Assembly: GCF_000420845.1 (NCBI RefSeq) | Contig: NZ_ATVS01000005.1 | Span: 1-64,000, forward strand | Direction: 5' to 3' | Source: Butyrivibrio sp. AE3009 | GTDB lineage: Bacteria > Bacillota > Clostridia > Lachnospirales > Lachnospiraceae | DNA: 64,000 nucleotides | Shown: positions 34,734 to 43,464 of the stretch, piece by piece | Layout of the letters: each line of letters begins with the position of its first letter | How positions within the stretch are numbered: position 1 is the first letter of the stretch | Position numbers and translations under genes: made by a program | Notes under the pieces: generated by a model | Seen by the model: the letters and a program-made list of their open reading frames with translations, nothing else | Database searches by the model: none | Told to the model about the DNA's origin: nothing

Positions 34734-36986
34734 ATGAAATTATTCTACGACAGACCTGCGAATAAATGGGAGGAGGCGCTTCCTGTAGGAAACGGGCGAC
34801 TTGGCGCCATGGCCCTTATGGCTCCGGAGAGGGAAGTTGTCTTTTTGAACGAAGACAGCATCTGGAGCGGAAGGCCCATAAACAGGATCAATCCCGATGC
34901 AAAAGAGAACCTGCCTGAGGTCAGAAGGCTCCTTAGGGAAGGCAAGATCAGAGAGGCGGAGAAGTTATCGCTCCTTGCCCTGTCGGGTACGCCCAATTCG
35001 GAGAGAAACTATGAGCCTGCAGGAGAGCTGCAGATTAGCTTCGAAGGGCAGAAGAACGCAGGTGCCGGGATATTCGGCGGCTTCAAACCCTCGAATTACA
35101 GAAGAGAGCTGGATCTTACGACGGGAATCACCTCTGCGGAATATGTTATCGGGGGAAAAAAGTATTGCCGCAAGCTGTTTGCTTCTTTTCCTGAGCAGGT
35201 AATTGTGATGCGCCTTGAGACCGAGGCTTCACAGGGAATCAGCTGCAGTATGAGGTTTGAGAGAAGCCACAACAAGCTGGATGAGGTCTATGGCAAGGGA
35301 AGCGAGATCGGATTTCGCGTGGTTAATGAAGGCGGGATCTCTTTTGCAGTGAAAATGCGTGTTAAGGCTGAAGGAGGAACTGTCAGGACTATCGGAGAGC
35401 ATCTGCTGATAGAGGGGGCTAAGAGGGCGGATATGTTCCTGGCAATAGAGACGAGCTTTCGCCATGAGGACTATGAGAAGGCGGCTGCGGATAGGCTGGA
35501 CAGGGCAGCAGCGCTTGGATATGAGACTATTGCTAAGGAGCAGCTTAAGGACTATGCGGAGCACCTGAACACCATGGAGCTGGAGCTGTCGGACGGGAAA
35601 GATGACAAGGCAGCAGAACTCCCTGTGGACAAGAGGCTGGAGAGGCTTCGCAGGGGCAAAAAAGATCCGTCGCTGTTTGCGCTGTATTTTATGTACGGCA
35701 GGTACCTTCTTTTTTCCTCCAGCAGGGGAGATTCGCTTCCAGCCAATCTTCAGGGAATCTGGAATAACAGCATGACGCCGCCCTGGGACAGCAAGTTTAC
35801 GATCAATATCAATACGGAGATGAATTACTGGCCTGCGGAAAAGAGCGGGCTCTCTGAGTGCCATTTGCCGCTGTTTGCCTTTCTTGACAGGGTGTGCGAA
35901 AACGGCAAGCGAACCGCCCGGGAGATGTATGGCTGCAGAGGGTCGGTGGCTCACCACAACAGCGATGTGTTCGCAGATACGGCGCCGCAGGATCACTATA
36001 TTCCTGCCAGCTTCTGGCCTATGGGAGAGGCTTTTCTGGCGACACATATCTGGGAACATTACAGTTATACGGGAGATAAGGAGTTCCTTAGGCGTAGTCT
36101 CTATGTGCTGGAGGAGTGCGTGGACTTTTTTGCGGACTTTCTGATAGAGGATGAGGAGGGACATCTGGTGACGTCTCCTTCTGTTTCTCCTGAGAATACG
36201 TATATCATGGAGGATGGAAGCCGGGGATGCATGTGCGAGGGACCTGCCATTGATACGCAGATCCTGACGGAGCTGCTGACAGGGTATTTGAGGAGCCTTG
36301 AGGCGCTGGGAAAAGAGGAGTCTGAGAGCGCAGATTCGGAAGGAGAGACAGGCGCGGAAGGAAAAGTAGCCGCAGAAGGCGAACCTGCTTCAAGGAAAGC
36401 TGTTGCAGAGGATATCTTGCGTAGGCTCCCCAAAATGGGAATCGGAAGACACGGACAGCTCCTCGAATGGCGCAAGGACTACGACGAACCGGAGCCCGGA
36501 CACCGCCATATTTCCCATCTCTACGGTGTGTACCCGGGAACGTCAATTAGTTACGAGAAGGACAGGCAGCTTATGGAGGCCGCCAAGACTTCACTTAAGA
36601 GGCGCCTTGCAAACGGCGGTGGACACACCGGCTGGTCAAGGGCCTGGATCATCGGCCTCTGGGCCAGATTCCTTGAAAAGGACAAGGTATATGAGAATCT
36701 CGAGGCGCTGCTTACCCAGAGCACCTTCGATAACCTGATGGATAATCACCCCTACGGACCGGGGCATTGTTTCCAGATAGACGGTAACTTCGGCGCTATT
36801 GCAGCCATGCTGGAGATGTTGGTGCAGGAGGATGAAGAAGGCAATGTGAAGCTCCTTCCTGCGCTGCCATCAGAATTTAAAAACGGCAGTGTGTCAGGAA
36901 TCCGGCTGAAAGGCGGCCGGAGCCTGTCAATGAAATGGGTAAACGGCGAAGTGGTAGAGAGCAGTATCAGCGGTAGAGCTTTCTGA
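34734..36986 (+). CDS. GH95 alpha-L-fucosidase (or alpha-L-galactosidase)
   Basis: About 750 residues, cytoplasmic (no signal peptide). The N-terminal GH95 signature is clear (WEEALPVGNGRLGAM, NEDSIWSG). Catalytic-site regions of the (alpha/alpha)6 barrel are present: NINTEMNYW with the two Asn, the general-acid Glu in HGQLLEWRKDY, HRHISHLYG, and the Asp in QIDGNFG. GH95 enzymes release alpha-1,2-fucose or related sugars by inversion. A Glu/Ala/Ser-rich insert (about residues 525-556) interrupts the barrel before the acid region, where relatives are shorter. Start 34734 is chosen over 34713. The esterase at 37157 may act on the same glycans. Confidence 0.93.
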   Translation: MKLFYDRPANKWEEALPVGNGRLGAMALMAPEREVVFLNEDSIWSGRPINRINPDAKENLPEVRRLLREGKIREAEKLSLLALSGTPNSERNYEPAGELQISFEGQKNAGAGIFGGFKPSNYRRELDLTTGITSAEYVIGGKKYCRKLFASFPEQVIVMRLETEASQGISCSMRFERSHNKLDEVYGKGSEIGFRVVNEGGISFAVKMRVKAEGGTVRTIGEHLLIEGAKRADMFLAIETSFRHEDYEKAAADRLDRAAALGYETIAKEQLKDYAEHLNTMELELSDGKDDKAAELPVDKRLERLRRGKKDPSLFALYFMYGRYLLFSSSRGDSLPANLQGIWNNSMTPPWDSKFTININTEMNYWPAEKSGLSECHLPLFAFLDRVCENGKRTAREMYGCRGSVAHHNSDVFADTAPQDHYIPASFWPMGEAFLATHIWEHYSYTGDKEFLRRSLYVLEECVDFFADFLIEDEEGHLVTSPSVSPENTYIMEDGSRGCMCEGPAIDTQILTELLTGYLRSLEALGKEESESADSEGETGAEGKVAAEGEPASRKAVAEDILRRLPKMGIGRHGQLLEWRKDYDEPEPGHRHISHLYGVYPGTSISYEKDRQLMEAAKTSLKRRLANGGGHTGWSRAWIIGLWARFLEKDKVYENLEALLTQSTFDNLMDNHPYGPGHCFQIDGNFGAIAAMLEMLVQEDEEGNVKLLPALPSEFKNGSVSGIRLKGGRSLSMKWVNGEVVESSISGRAF

Positions 36987-37156
36987 ACTCCCTTGGGGTC
37001 TGCCCCCAATTTATTTGATTTATCATGAATTCTTATATCTGCCTATAAGCTTTATCTTTTTTACAGGTACGTGTTTTCTGAATTATGATAATTATAGAAA
37101 ACTACGGAAACTAATGAAAACTAAGGTGACTTAGGACCTGCGGAAAAGAGGCGCTT

Positions 37157-37795
37157 ATGAGGCAGATTTTAGCTTATGGAGATTCAAATACATGGGGACT
37201 TATCCCGGGATCATCCCCCTATGAGAGATATCCCTGGGAAGTAAGGTGGACCGGCCTTCTTCAGGAGAAGCTTGCTGAGGACAGAATCATAGAGGAAGGG
37301 CTCTGCGGTCGTACCACAGTGTTCGAGGATGAGCTTAGACCCGGAAGAAAGGGCGTGGGATCCCTTCCGATGATACTGGAGAGCCATTATCCCGTGGACT
37401 ACGTCATTCTGATGCTTGGCACCAACGACTGCAAGAGCTACTACAATGTGTCCGCCGGAACCATCGGTAAGGGCATTGAGAGATGCCTTGATGTGATCAT
37501 GGATCATGTAGAACCCGAGAATATACTTCTCATTTCGCCCATAACCCTCGGAGATGATGTGTGGAGAGACGACAAGGACCCGGAGTTCAGTACCCGGTCT
37601 GTGGCTGTAAGTAAGCAGTTAAAAGAGGTCTACAGGGCGATTGCTGATAGGAGAGGGGTGAACTTCCTGGCGGCTTCGGATTATGTGAAGGCCAGCGGTG
37701 TGGACTGCGAGCATATGGATGAGAAGGGGCATAGGGTGTTCGCAGATGTGGTGTATAGGAGGATAAGGGCTGTCGAGGAAGGGCAGATAGCATGA
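37157..37795 (+). CDS. SGNH/GDSL-family hydrolase
   Basis: 212 residues without a signal peptide. The blocks of the SGNH family are visible: GDSNTWG with nucleophile Ser, a glycine in the RTTVFEDE region, LGTNDCK and the C-terminal D-x-x-H in DCEHMDEKGHR. It is close to arylesterase/acyl-CoA thioesterase-like and carbohydrate esterase members. Placement after a GH95 gene favours deacetylation of oligosaccharides (inference). GAGG precedes ATG 37157. The 170-bp gap upstream starts with a CCCTTGGGGTCTGCCCCCAA palindrome. Confidence 0.88.
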   Translation: MRQILAYGDSNTWGLIPGSSPYERYPWEVRWTGLLQEKLAEDRIIEEGLCGRTTVFEDELRPGRKGVGSLPMILESHYPVDYVILMLGTNDCKSYYNVSAGTIGKGIERCLDVIMDHVEPENILLISPITLGDDVWRDDKDPEFSTRSVAVSKQLKEVYRAIADRRGVNFLAASDYVKASGVDCEHMDEKGHRVFADVVYRRIRAVEEGQIA

Positions 37796-37827
37796 AAAGA
37801 ATGAAATTTATCAAATAATATAGGTTG

Positions 37828-37864
37828 AGATAATGAAAATCAGCTTAGCTGAATTTCATTATCT
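37828..37864. terminator. 18-bp inverted repeat after the GDSL gene
   Basis: AGATAATGAAAATCAGCT (37828-37845) pairs with its complement at 37847-37864 with one mismatch. It is AT-rich and followed by a T-rich stretch without a clean T-run. Probably a terminator. Confidence 0.55.
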
Positions 37865-37973
37865 TATCATTTACTCAATCTTATTTCTCTCAAACAGCTA
37901 AATATTTTCCCTCCATCCTATATTATGCTATATTCATCCCTGACATTTATCAGTTACATAAAGGAGAAACGCT

Positions 37974-38744
37974 ATGAAAAAAGCAAAACTTTTATCTATA
38001 GGACTTTCCCTGTCACTTCTCATGACGGGTTGTGGGTTGAATATCGGCGACTGGCAGGAGACATTGCCACCGACATCCGGTGAGAGCAGCGAGAATACAA
38101 ATATTCAGCTGCCGATTCCGAATCAAAGTAATGAACAGAATCAGGCATCTGCACAAGAGACCAATAAATTCAATGGCCCCGAAATTAAAGCATATAAGAA
38201 ATTTCTGAAGGAGAGGATGGAGGCCAAAACCCAGGTTTGCTACGTCTCTCTTCTCCATCTTGATGAAGATGATGTCTATGAACTTGCAGCCCTTGAATAT
38301 GAGGGACTTAATTATAACATTTATCTTTATTCTTACGATAACGGCGAGGTCGTATCCCTTGAAACTTCCGGATTTCCGTTCTATGGCGGCTCAGGAGATT
38401 TTTATTACGTCGACAAAGGAAACTGCTTTTACTATGAATATGTAAATGGCGGCGGAGATACGGCCGATATTACAGAATTTGTATTTGCCATGGAAGATGG
38501 CAAACCGGTTCTTAAGAATACGCTGACTAAGAGCACTCTGTATGAAACTGAAGAAACTACTTATTTCATTGATAAGGAGAAAGTAACAGAAGAGGAGTAT
38601 GATACCTTCAACAAACAGTTCCAGCAGGAACACGGCTATTCAGATTCATTTACCTGCGTTATGGTAGATGCCTGTACTCCGATCATAAATGATGATGATC
38701 TTGAGGACGCTATGAAAATAGACTATGTAAGCGCCTATGAGTGA
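37974..38744 (+). CDS. Lipoprotein of unknown function
   Basis: 256 residues. A signal peptide with lipobox LMTGC gives a lipid-anchored Cys21. A Ser/Thr/Gln/Asn-rich linker (to about residue 65) leads to a single folded region of about 190 residues with many aromatics (KAYKKFLKERMEA, then YYEYVNGGGD). I recognise no family. It is probably extracellular. AAGGAG precedes ATG 37974. A shared terminator separates it from the convergent amino acid ABC operon. Confidence 0.7.
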   Translation: MKKAKLLSIGLSLSLLMTGCGLNIGDWQETLPPTSGESSENTNIQLPIPNQSNEQNQASAQETNKFNGPEIKAYKKFLKERMEAKTQVCYVSLLHLDEDDVYELAALEYEGLNYNIYLYSYDNGEVVSLETSGFPFYGGSGDFYYVDKGNCFYYEYVNGGGDTADITEFVFAMEDGKPVLKNTLTKSTLYETEETTYFIDKEKVTEEEYDTFNKQFQQEHGYSDSFTCVMVDACTPIINDDDLEDAMKIDYVSAYE

Positions 38745-38769
38745 GGCGGCTGTGAAGTGAAATAAAATA

Positions 38770-38784
38770 GGGGCCGGAGGCCCC
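38770..38784. terminator. Terminator of the amino acid ABC operon
   Basis: GGGGCC (38770-38775) and GGCCCC (38779-38784) form a stem. On the - strand it is followed by TATTTTATTTC. It also follows the + strand lipoprotein gene. Confidence 0.7.
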
Positions 38785-38791
38785 ATAGCTG

Positions 38792-39532
38792 TTATTCATA
38801 TGCAAATGTCTTCAGGAATCGCCTGGCCCTTTCTGTTGACGGATTTTCGAAGAAACCTCTGACATCAGAGGTTTCTTCTACTATTTCTCCTTCATCAAAA
38901 AACACTATTCTATCGGCCACTGCTTTTGCAAAAGCCATCTCATGAGTCACGATGATCATCGTGGAGCCGCTCCTTGCCAGATCCAGCATGGTCTGTAGAA
39001 CTTCGTGCACCATTTCAGGATCAAGAGCTGCTGTAACTTCATCAAACAACAGAACTTCAGGATGCATCAAAAGAGCACGAACGATTGCCACACGCTGTTT
39101 CTGTCCGCCTGAGAGCTGCCTTGGGTAGTAGTCTTTTTTATCCGCAAGACCGACCTTATCAAGGAGAACCAGAGCTTCTCTTATGGCGTCGTCCTTGTAT
39201 CTCTTCTGGACCTTAACTGGCGAGAGTATCACGTTCTCAAGAACTGTCTTGTGAGGGAACAGCTCGTAGGACTGAAATACCATTCCGATCTTCTGACGGA
39301 TCTTGGTGATATCCTTTTTGTCAGGTTCGACGGGAAGACCGTCTACGGTTATGACGCCGCCCTGAATCTCCTCAAGGCCGTTGAGACATCTAAGGAAGGT
39401 GCTCTTTCCGCAGCCGGAGGGGCCGATGACCACTACGACTTCGCCTCTTTTCACCGACAGATCGATGCTCTTTAGGACCACATTTCTTCCGTATTCCTTG
39501 TGCAGGTGCTTAACTCTTACCAGATCACCCAT
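38792..39532 (-). CDS. Polar amino acid ABC transporter ATPase
   Basis: 246 residues, GlnQ/HisP-like. Walker A GPSGCGKST, signature LSGGQKQR, Walker B VLLFDEVTAALD and the switch His in IIVTHEMAF are all intact. It powers import by the two permeases encoded just upstream. The gap to the permease gene is 4 bp. It is the last gene of a four-gene - strand operon. Confidence 0.95.
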   Translation of the reverse strand: MGDLVRVKHLHKEYGRNVVLKSIDLSVKRGEVVVVIGPSGCGKSTFLRCLNGLEEIQGGVITVDGLPVEPDKKDITKIRQKIGMVFQSYELFPHKTVLENVILSPVKVQKRYKDDAIREALVLLDKVGLADKKDYYPRQLSGGQKQRVAIVRALLMHPEVLLFDEVTAALDPEMVHEVLQTMLDLARSGSTMIIVTHEMAFAKAVADRIVFFDEGEIVEETSDVRGFFENPSTERARRFLKTFAYE

Positions 39533-39536
39533 TTTT

Positions 39537-40211
39537 TTACGCCCACCTTTTCTCTAATTTATTGGCAAGTCTGCTGACGGGCCAGCAAACGATGAAGTAT
39601 AGCAGAAATACCACGGCGAAGACGCCAAAAGCCGCATTGGGAGAGGATTTCCTGTTGGCCTCAATTATCTGCTGGGAGACCTTAAGGACCTCCACGATTC
39701 CGATCATCATTACCAGAGACGTGGTCTTGATCATACGCGTCACCAGGTTGATTGACAGCGGCAGGAGCCTTCTTATGGTCTGTGGAAAAATAATGTAAAA
39801 ATGCACCTGAAACTTGTTCATCCCAAGTGCATAAGCCGAGTCATATTGAATTCTTGGTATGCTTTTGATGGAGCCTCTTACCAGATCGCCCATTTCCGCA
39901 GTGCCCCAGAATACAAATACGATTATGGCTGACAGCTCCGCGGAGATGTTGATACCGAAGACTCTTGTGGTGCCGAAGTAAACGATAAACAGAAGTACCA
40001 TCTGCGGCATTATCCTGACGATTTCCAGGTAAATGCGAAGTATCAGGCGAATGAGCCTTGCTTTCGAGGTCATCAGGACTCCAATGATAAGTCCCAGGAC
40101 AATGCTGATGGCAACTGAGATAAGGCTTATTTCCACGGAGACCCACAGTCCCTTGAGGAGCCTTAGCATATTTGTTCCTTTGAAAAGAACATCAATCCCC
40201 AAACTCTGCAT
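39537..40211 (-). CDS. Amino acid ABC transporter permease 2
   Basis: About 224 residues with five hydrophobic segments and the His/Glu/Gln-type permease motif around ALGMNKFQVHFYIIFPQTIRR (EAA loop). The start at 40211 has AGGAG 8 bp upstream; the longer TTG start at 40229 overlaps that site. It overlaps the end of the first permease by 20 bp. It forms a heterodimeric membrane channel with it. Confidence 0.92.
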   Translation of the reverse strand: MQSLGIDVLFKGTNMLRLLKGLWVSVEISLISVAISIVLGLIIGVLMTSKARLIRLILRIYLEIVRIMPQMVLLFIVYFGTTRVFGINISAELSAIIVFVFWGTAEMGDLVRGSIKSIPRIQYDSAYALGMNKFQVHFYIIFPQTIRRLLPLSINLVTRMIKTTSLVMMIGIVEVLKVSQQIIEANRKSSPNAAFGVFAVVFLLYFIVCWPVSRLANKLEKRWA

Positions 40212-40851
40212 AACGAACTCTCCTCTCAACTACCGATCCCAGCAGTGATACGGGGAGCAGCATTATCAGATAATAAACTACAAGTAGGAAGAGACACTCA
40301 ATTGTCTTGGCATACATTCCGATCAGGTCCTTGGCTGTAAACATCAGGTCCATAAGACTTATTGTGGAAAAAACCGAGGTCTCTTTTAACATAAAGATCA
40401 CATTGGCCATGATTCCGGGAACACTTCTTGAGATTCCCTGGGGTAAGATGATACTCCCGAAAACCTGTGACTTTGTCATTCCCAGTGAAAGAGCGCTTTC
40501 GCTCTGGATCTTGTCAATGGATTCAAGGCCGCTTCTTAGGGTCTCTATCATGTAGGCTCCGCCGATAAGGCTAAGGCCCAGGGTTCCGCAGGCTTCTGCA
40601 GAGATTCTTATTCCGAGCTTTGGGAGAGCGAAGTAGATAAAAAAGAGCTGAACCAGGAGCGGTGTGTTTCTGAACAGTTCTATGTAGACTGTAAGTACTT
40701 TTTTGACAACGGGCACTTTGAAATAGAGGGCTGCCGCTCCCGACAGCCCTATGGCAAAAGCTGTCAGGATGCCCAGCAGGCCTATTTTAAAAGTTAATAG
40801 GAGTGCATCGTTATATAGTGGGATGTAGGATCTGATTATTTCAATATCCAT
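40192..40851 (-). CDS. Amino acid ABC transporter permease 1
   Basis: 219 residues, with a five-helix topology. The EAA loop reads ALSLGMTKSQVFGSIILPQG. The start MDIEIIRSYIP follows the binding-protein gene after 11 bp. The two non-identical permeases, one ATPase and one binding protein are the usual PAAT set. Confidence 0.92.
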   Translation of the reverse strand: MDIEIIRSYIPLYNDALLLTFKIGLLGILTAFAIGLSGAAALYFKVPVVKKVLTVYIELFRNTPLLVQLFFIYFALPKLGIRISAEACGTLGLSLIGGAYMIETLRSGLESIDKIQSESALSLGMTKSQVFGSIILPQGISRSVPGIMANVIFMLKETSVFSTISLMDLMFTAKDLIGMYAKTIECLFLLVVYYLIMLLPVSLLGSVVERRVRYAEFGD

Positions 40852-40862
40852 TGCCGGTCCTT

Positions 40863-41750
40863 TTACTGAACCTTGCCGCCTTCAACTACAAGAGTGTTCT
40901 CGTAGTCAGCGCCGTAGGTATCAAGAAGAGTTGCTTCATAGTCAGCGTGGAAGAAGTTCTCTTCGCCGATGGCTACGATCTCGTCGTTGAGCCAGTTCAG
41001 CAGGGATTCGTTGCCTTTGGTTACGGCAGGTGCGATGGTGTCCGCATCTCCCAGGGAAGGAATGCCTACGGTGAAGCCTTCGTTCTCGATTGCGAAAGCG
41101 ATAACTTCGGTGTTGTCATTGGCCCAGGCGATGGCATTGCCGTTTTCAAAGGCTGTCTTGGCCTCTGCGTAGGCATCGTACTTCTGGAGCTTGATGTCAG
41201 GGTAGTTCTTCTCAAGGTAGGTTTCGGCTGTTGTGCCGGAGATAACTATGATCTGGTCCTGTGCCTGAACGTCCTCAAGGCTTGTAAGTACTGCGTCGGA
41301 AGGAGATACAACGCCGAGAGCAACGTTCATGTAAGGAAGTGCGAAGTCAATCTCCTGGGCACGCTCCTCAGTAACGGTGAAGTTGGCAAGAATTATATCC
41401 ACCTTACCTGTCTGGAGGTACTCAATTCTGTTGGCTGCTTCTGTGGAAACATAGTTGATCTTAACCCCGAGGTCTGCTCCGATCCTTTCTGCAAAGTATA
41501 CGTCGTAGCCTGCGTAGTTGCCGTTTTCATCCACATATCCGAAGGGACTCTTGTCGGAGAAAACACCGATATTGATGGTGCCGCTCTCCTTGATCTCGTC
41601 AACGGTTCTGTAAACAACGGAGGATCCGGGAGAGGCTGCCTTGGCAACCTCTGCTTCATCGATAGATGCTGTATTTGTACTTCCGCAGCCGGTGAGAGCT
41701 GCGGCGCCGAGTACTGTTGATAATGCGATTGTTAATAGATTTTTTTTCAT
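40863..41750 (-). CDS. Amino acid (probably sulfur amino acid) binding lipoprotein
   Basis: 295 residues. Lipobox ALTGC (Cys22), then a family 3 solute-binding domain with GTINIGVFSDKSPFGYVDENG, GYDVYFAERIG and DIILANFTVTEER. This subgroup includes cystine and cysteine binding proteins such as CjaA and TcyA. Location 129 bp after metY on the same strand supports a sulfur amino acid ligand, but this is inference. GAGGAG precedes the start. It heads the operon that runs to 38792. Confidence 0.88.
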   Translation of the reverse strand: MKKNLLTIALSTVLGAAALTGCGSTNTASIDEAEVAKAASPGSSVVYRTVDEIKESGTINIGVFSDKSPFGYVDENGNYAGYDVYFAERIGADLGVKINYVSTEAANRIEYLQTGKVDIILANFTVTEERAQEIDFALPYMNVALGVVSPSDAVLTSLEDVQAQDQIIVISGTTAETYLEKNYPDIKLQKYDAYAEAKTAFENGNAIAWANDNTEVIAFAIENEGFTVGIPSLGDADTIAPAVTKGNESLLNWLNDEIVAIGEENFFHADYEATLLDTYGADYENTLVVEGGKVQ

Positions 41751-41770
41751 ATTCTTTCTCCTCTCATTAA

Positions 41771-41856
41771 GGGGGCAGTCCCCATCAACAAACTGTGACC
41801 AACACAGTCCGTCGATAGTTATTGAGGCTCACAATTTGTTAATTGGGACAGCCCCC
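41771..41856. repeat. 28-bp inverted repeat between metY and the ABC operon
   Basis: The left arm (41771-41798) and right arm (41829-41856) are complementary with few mismatches, starting GGGGGCAGTCCCC and ending GGGACAGCCCCC. It belongs in style to the ACCGTCCCC repeat group. It may attenuate readthrough from metY into the transporter operon. Confidence 0.75.
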
Positions 41857-41879
41857 TGCTTATCTCGCCTCTACTATTC

Positions 41880-43163
41880 TTACTTGGCGGCAGCAAAGCC
41901 TTTCTCAAGGTCTGCAATGATGTCATCGATGTGCTCTGTGCCGATGGAAAGTCTGATGGTGCTCTGTGTGATGCCCTGAGCTGCCAGCTCCTCATCGTTA
42001 AGCTGTGAGTGAGTTGTTGTTGCAGGGTGGATAACAAGGCTCTTAACATCAGCTACATTTGCAAGGAGAGAGAAGATCTCCAGGTTATCGATGAACTTCC
42101 AGGCTGCTTCTTTGCCGCCCTTGATCTCAAAGGTGAAGATGGAAGCGCCGCCATTCGGGAAGTACTTCTCATAAAGCGCGTGATCAGGGTGATCCTTAAG
42201 TGAAGGATGGTTAACCTTCTCAACCTGAGGGTGACTTGCCAGGAACTCAACTACCTTCCTGGTGTTCTCAGCGTGTCTGTCGAGACGAAGTGAAAGTGTC
42301 TCAACGCCCTGAAGAAGAAGGAATGCGTTGAAAGGTGAGATTGTAGCGCCTGTGTCACGAAGAAGGATGGCTCTGATGTAGGTTACGAAGGCAGCAGGTC
42401 CAACAACGTCGTAGAAGGATACACCGTGGTAGCTGGGGTTGGGAGCAGCGATCTGAGGATAGTTGCCGCTTTCCTTCCAGTTGAACTTACCTGACTCAAC
42501 GATGATTCCGCCGAGGGTTGTTCCGTGTCCGCCGATGAACTTGGTTGCTGAGTGAACAACGATGTCAGCGCCGTGCTCGATAGGTCTGATAAGATAAGGT
42601 GTTCCGAAGGTGTTATCGATTACAAGAGGAAGACCGTGCTTGTGAGCGATCTCTGCGATTGCGTCGATGTCCGGGATGTCACTGTTGGGATTGCCAAGAG
42701 TCTCAAGGTAGATGGCTCTTGTATTTTCCTTGATGGCTCCCTCAACTTCTGCGAGGTTATGTGCATCTACAAAAGTAGTTGTTATACCGTACTGAGGAAG
42801 TGTGTGGGCCAGAAGGTTGTAGCTGCCGCCGTAGATGGTCTTCTGAGCTACAATGTGGCCACCGTTTGCAGCAAGTGCCTGGATGGTATAGGTGATGGCT
42901 GCTGCTCCGGATGCAACTGCAAGAGCTGCGCTGCCGACTTCAAGAGCTGCGATTCTCTTCTCGAGAACGTCCTGTGTTGAATTGGTAAGTCTTCCGTAGA
43001 TATTTCCTGCATCTGCCAGGCCGAATCTGTCGGCTGCGTGCTGTGAGTTTCTGAATACATATGAAGTTGTCTGGTAGATCGGAACCGCTCTTGCATCTGT
43101 TGCGGGATCCGGCTGTTCCTGTCCTACGTGTAACTGAAGTGTCTCAAATCTGTAATTGCTCAT
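41880..43163 (-). CDS. metY: O-acetylhomoserine sulfhydrylase (cysteine synthase-like PLP enzyme)
   Basis: 427 residues, Cys/Met metabolism PLP-dependent family. The PLP lysine is in HSATKFIGGHG. The N-terminal FETLQLHVGQEQPDPATDARAVPIYQTTSY and the long insert with NPSYHGVSF mark the O-acetylhomoserine sulfhydrylase subgroup rather than MetB or MetC. It makes homocysteine from O-acetylhomoserine and sulfide and may also make cysteine from O-acetylserine. AGAGGAG precedes the start. A leader of about 270 nt with a Cys/Met-rich peptide and attenuator-like stems lies upstream. Confidence 0.93.
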   Translation of the reverse strand: MSNYRFETLQLHVGQEQPDPATDARAVPIYQTTSYVFRNSQHAADRFGLADAGNIYGRLTNSTQDVLEKRIAALEVGSAALAVASGAAAITYTIQALAANGGHIVAQKTIYGGSYNLLAHTLPQYGITTTFVDAHNLAEVEGAIKENTRAIYLETLGNPNSDIPDIDAIAEIAHKHGLPLVIDNTFGTPYLIRPIEHGADIVVHSATKFIGGHGTTLGGIIVESGKFNWKESGNYPQIAAPNPSYHGVSFYDVVGPAAFVTYIRAILLRDTGATISPFNAFLLLQGVETLSLRLDRHAENTRKVVEFLASHPQVEKVNHPSLKDHPDHALYEKYFPNGGASIFTFEIKGGKEAAWKFIDNLEIFSLLANVADVKSLVIHPATTTHSQLNDEELAAQGITQSTIRLSIGTEHIDDIIADLEKGFAAAK

Positions 43164-43250
43164 ACCTTTAATCTCCTCTTAACTTTTAATATTTTTGTTT
43201 GTGTTGTTATTGTTTGTGATTTCGTTTTTGCTTCAAATGGTAATAATAAA

Positions 43251-43277
43251 GCCCGGAGGCTTAACATTCTCCCGGGC
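43251..43277 (-). terminator. Intrinsic terminator inside the metY leader
   Basis: On the - strand GCCCGGGAG (43277-43269) pairs with CTCCGGGC (43258-43251) with one bulged base, followed by TTTATTATT. It lies about 88 nt before the metY start, so it would cut the transcript before metY. Confidence 0.7.
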
Positions 43278-43319
43278 AATGGCTTTTGATCAAGGATGCA
43301 TCACATCAATGCAAACCTA

Positions 43320-43433
43320 TCATTTATATTGGTGTGCACATCGACAAAGTACCACACCAGCCATCTTACATGCCCGGGAGTCCTGCATTCGACAACACAT
43401 CATGTTTTCTTTTACAAATGATAAGTTAAACAT
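43320..43433 (-). CDS. 37-residue Cys/Met-rich leader peptide of metY
   Basis: On the - strand GGAGG (43445-43441) lies 7 nt before ATG (43433). The ORF runs 37 codons to TGA at 43320. Cysteines are at 13, 14, 22, 30 and 32, methionines at 1, 11, 12, 16 and 24. The run M11-M12-C13-C14-R15-M16 lies directly before the antiterminator arm (codons 18-21). A promoter (TTGACA-18-TAATAT) precedes it. This is the standard layout of an amino acid attenuator peptide; amino acid sensed would be cysteine and/or methionine. Confidence 0.7.
   Translation of the reverse strand: MFNLSFVKENMMCCRMQDSRACKMAGVVLCRCAHQYK
43331..43358 (-). promoter_or_regulatory. Middle hairpin of the metY leader
   Basis: On the - strand GGTGTG (43358-43353) pairs with CACACC (43336-43331). 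It sits in the end of the leader ORF, between the two antiterminator arms, and would bring them together. Confidence 0.45.
43371..43380 (-). promoter_or_regulatory. Antiterminator arm within the leader ORF
   Basis: On the - strand CTCCCGGGCA (43380-43371, codons 18 to 21 of the leader) is perfectly complementary over 10 nt to TGCCCGGGAG (43278-43269), the 5' arm of the terminator. Pairing here excludes the terminator. Confidence 0.65.
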
Positions 43434-43464
43434 TTTTTTTCCTCCTTGTTTTTATCTTGGATTG

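Noticed and set aside
40851-41720. Long + strand frame opposite the binding-protein gene
   Set aside because: The - strand product is a clear solute-binding lipoprotein; the + frame is Val/Cys-rich shadow.
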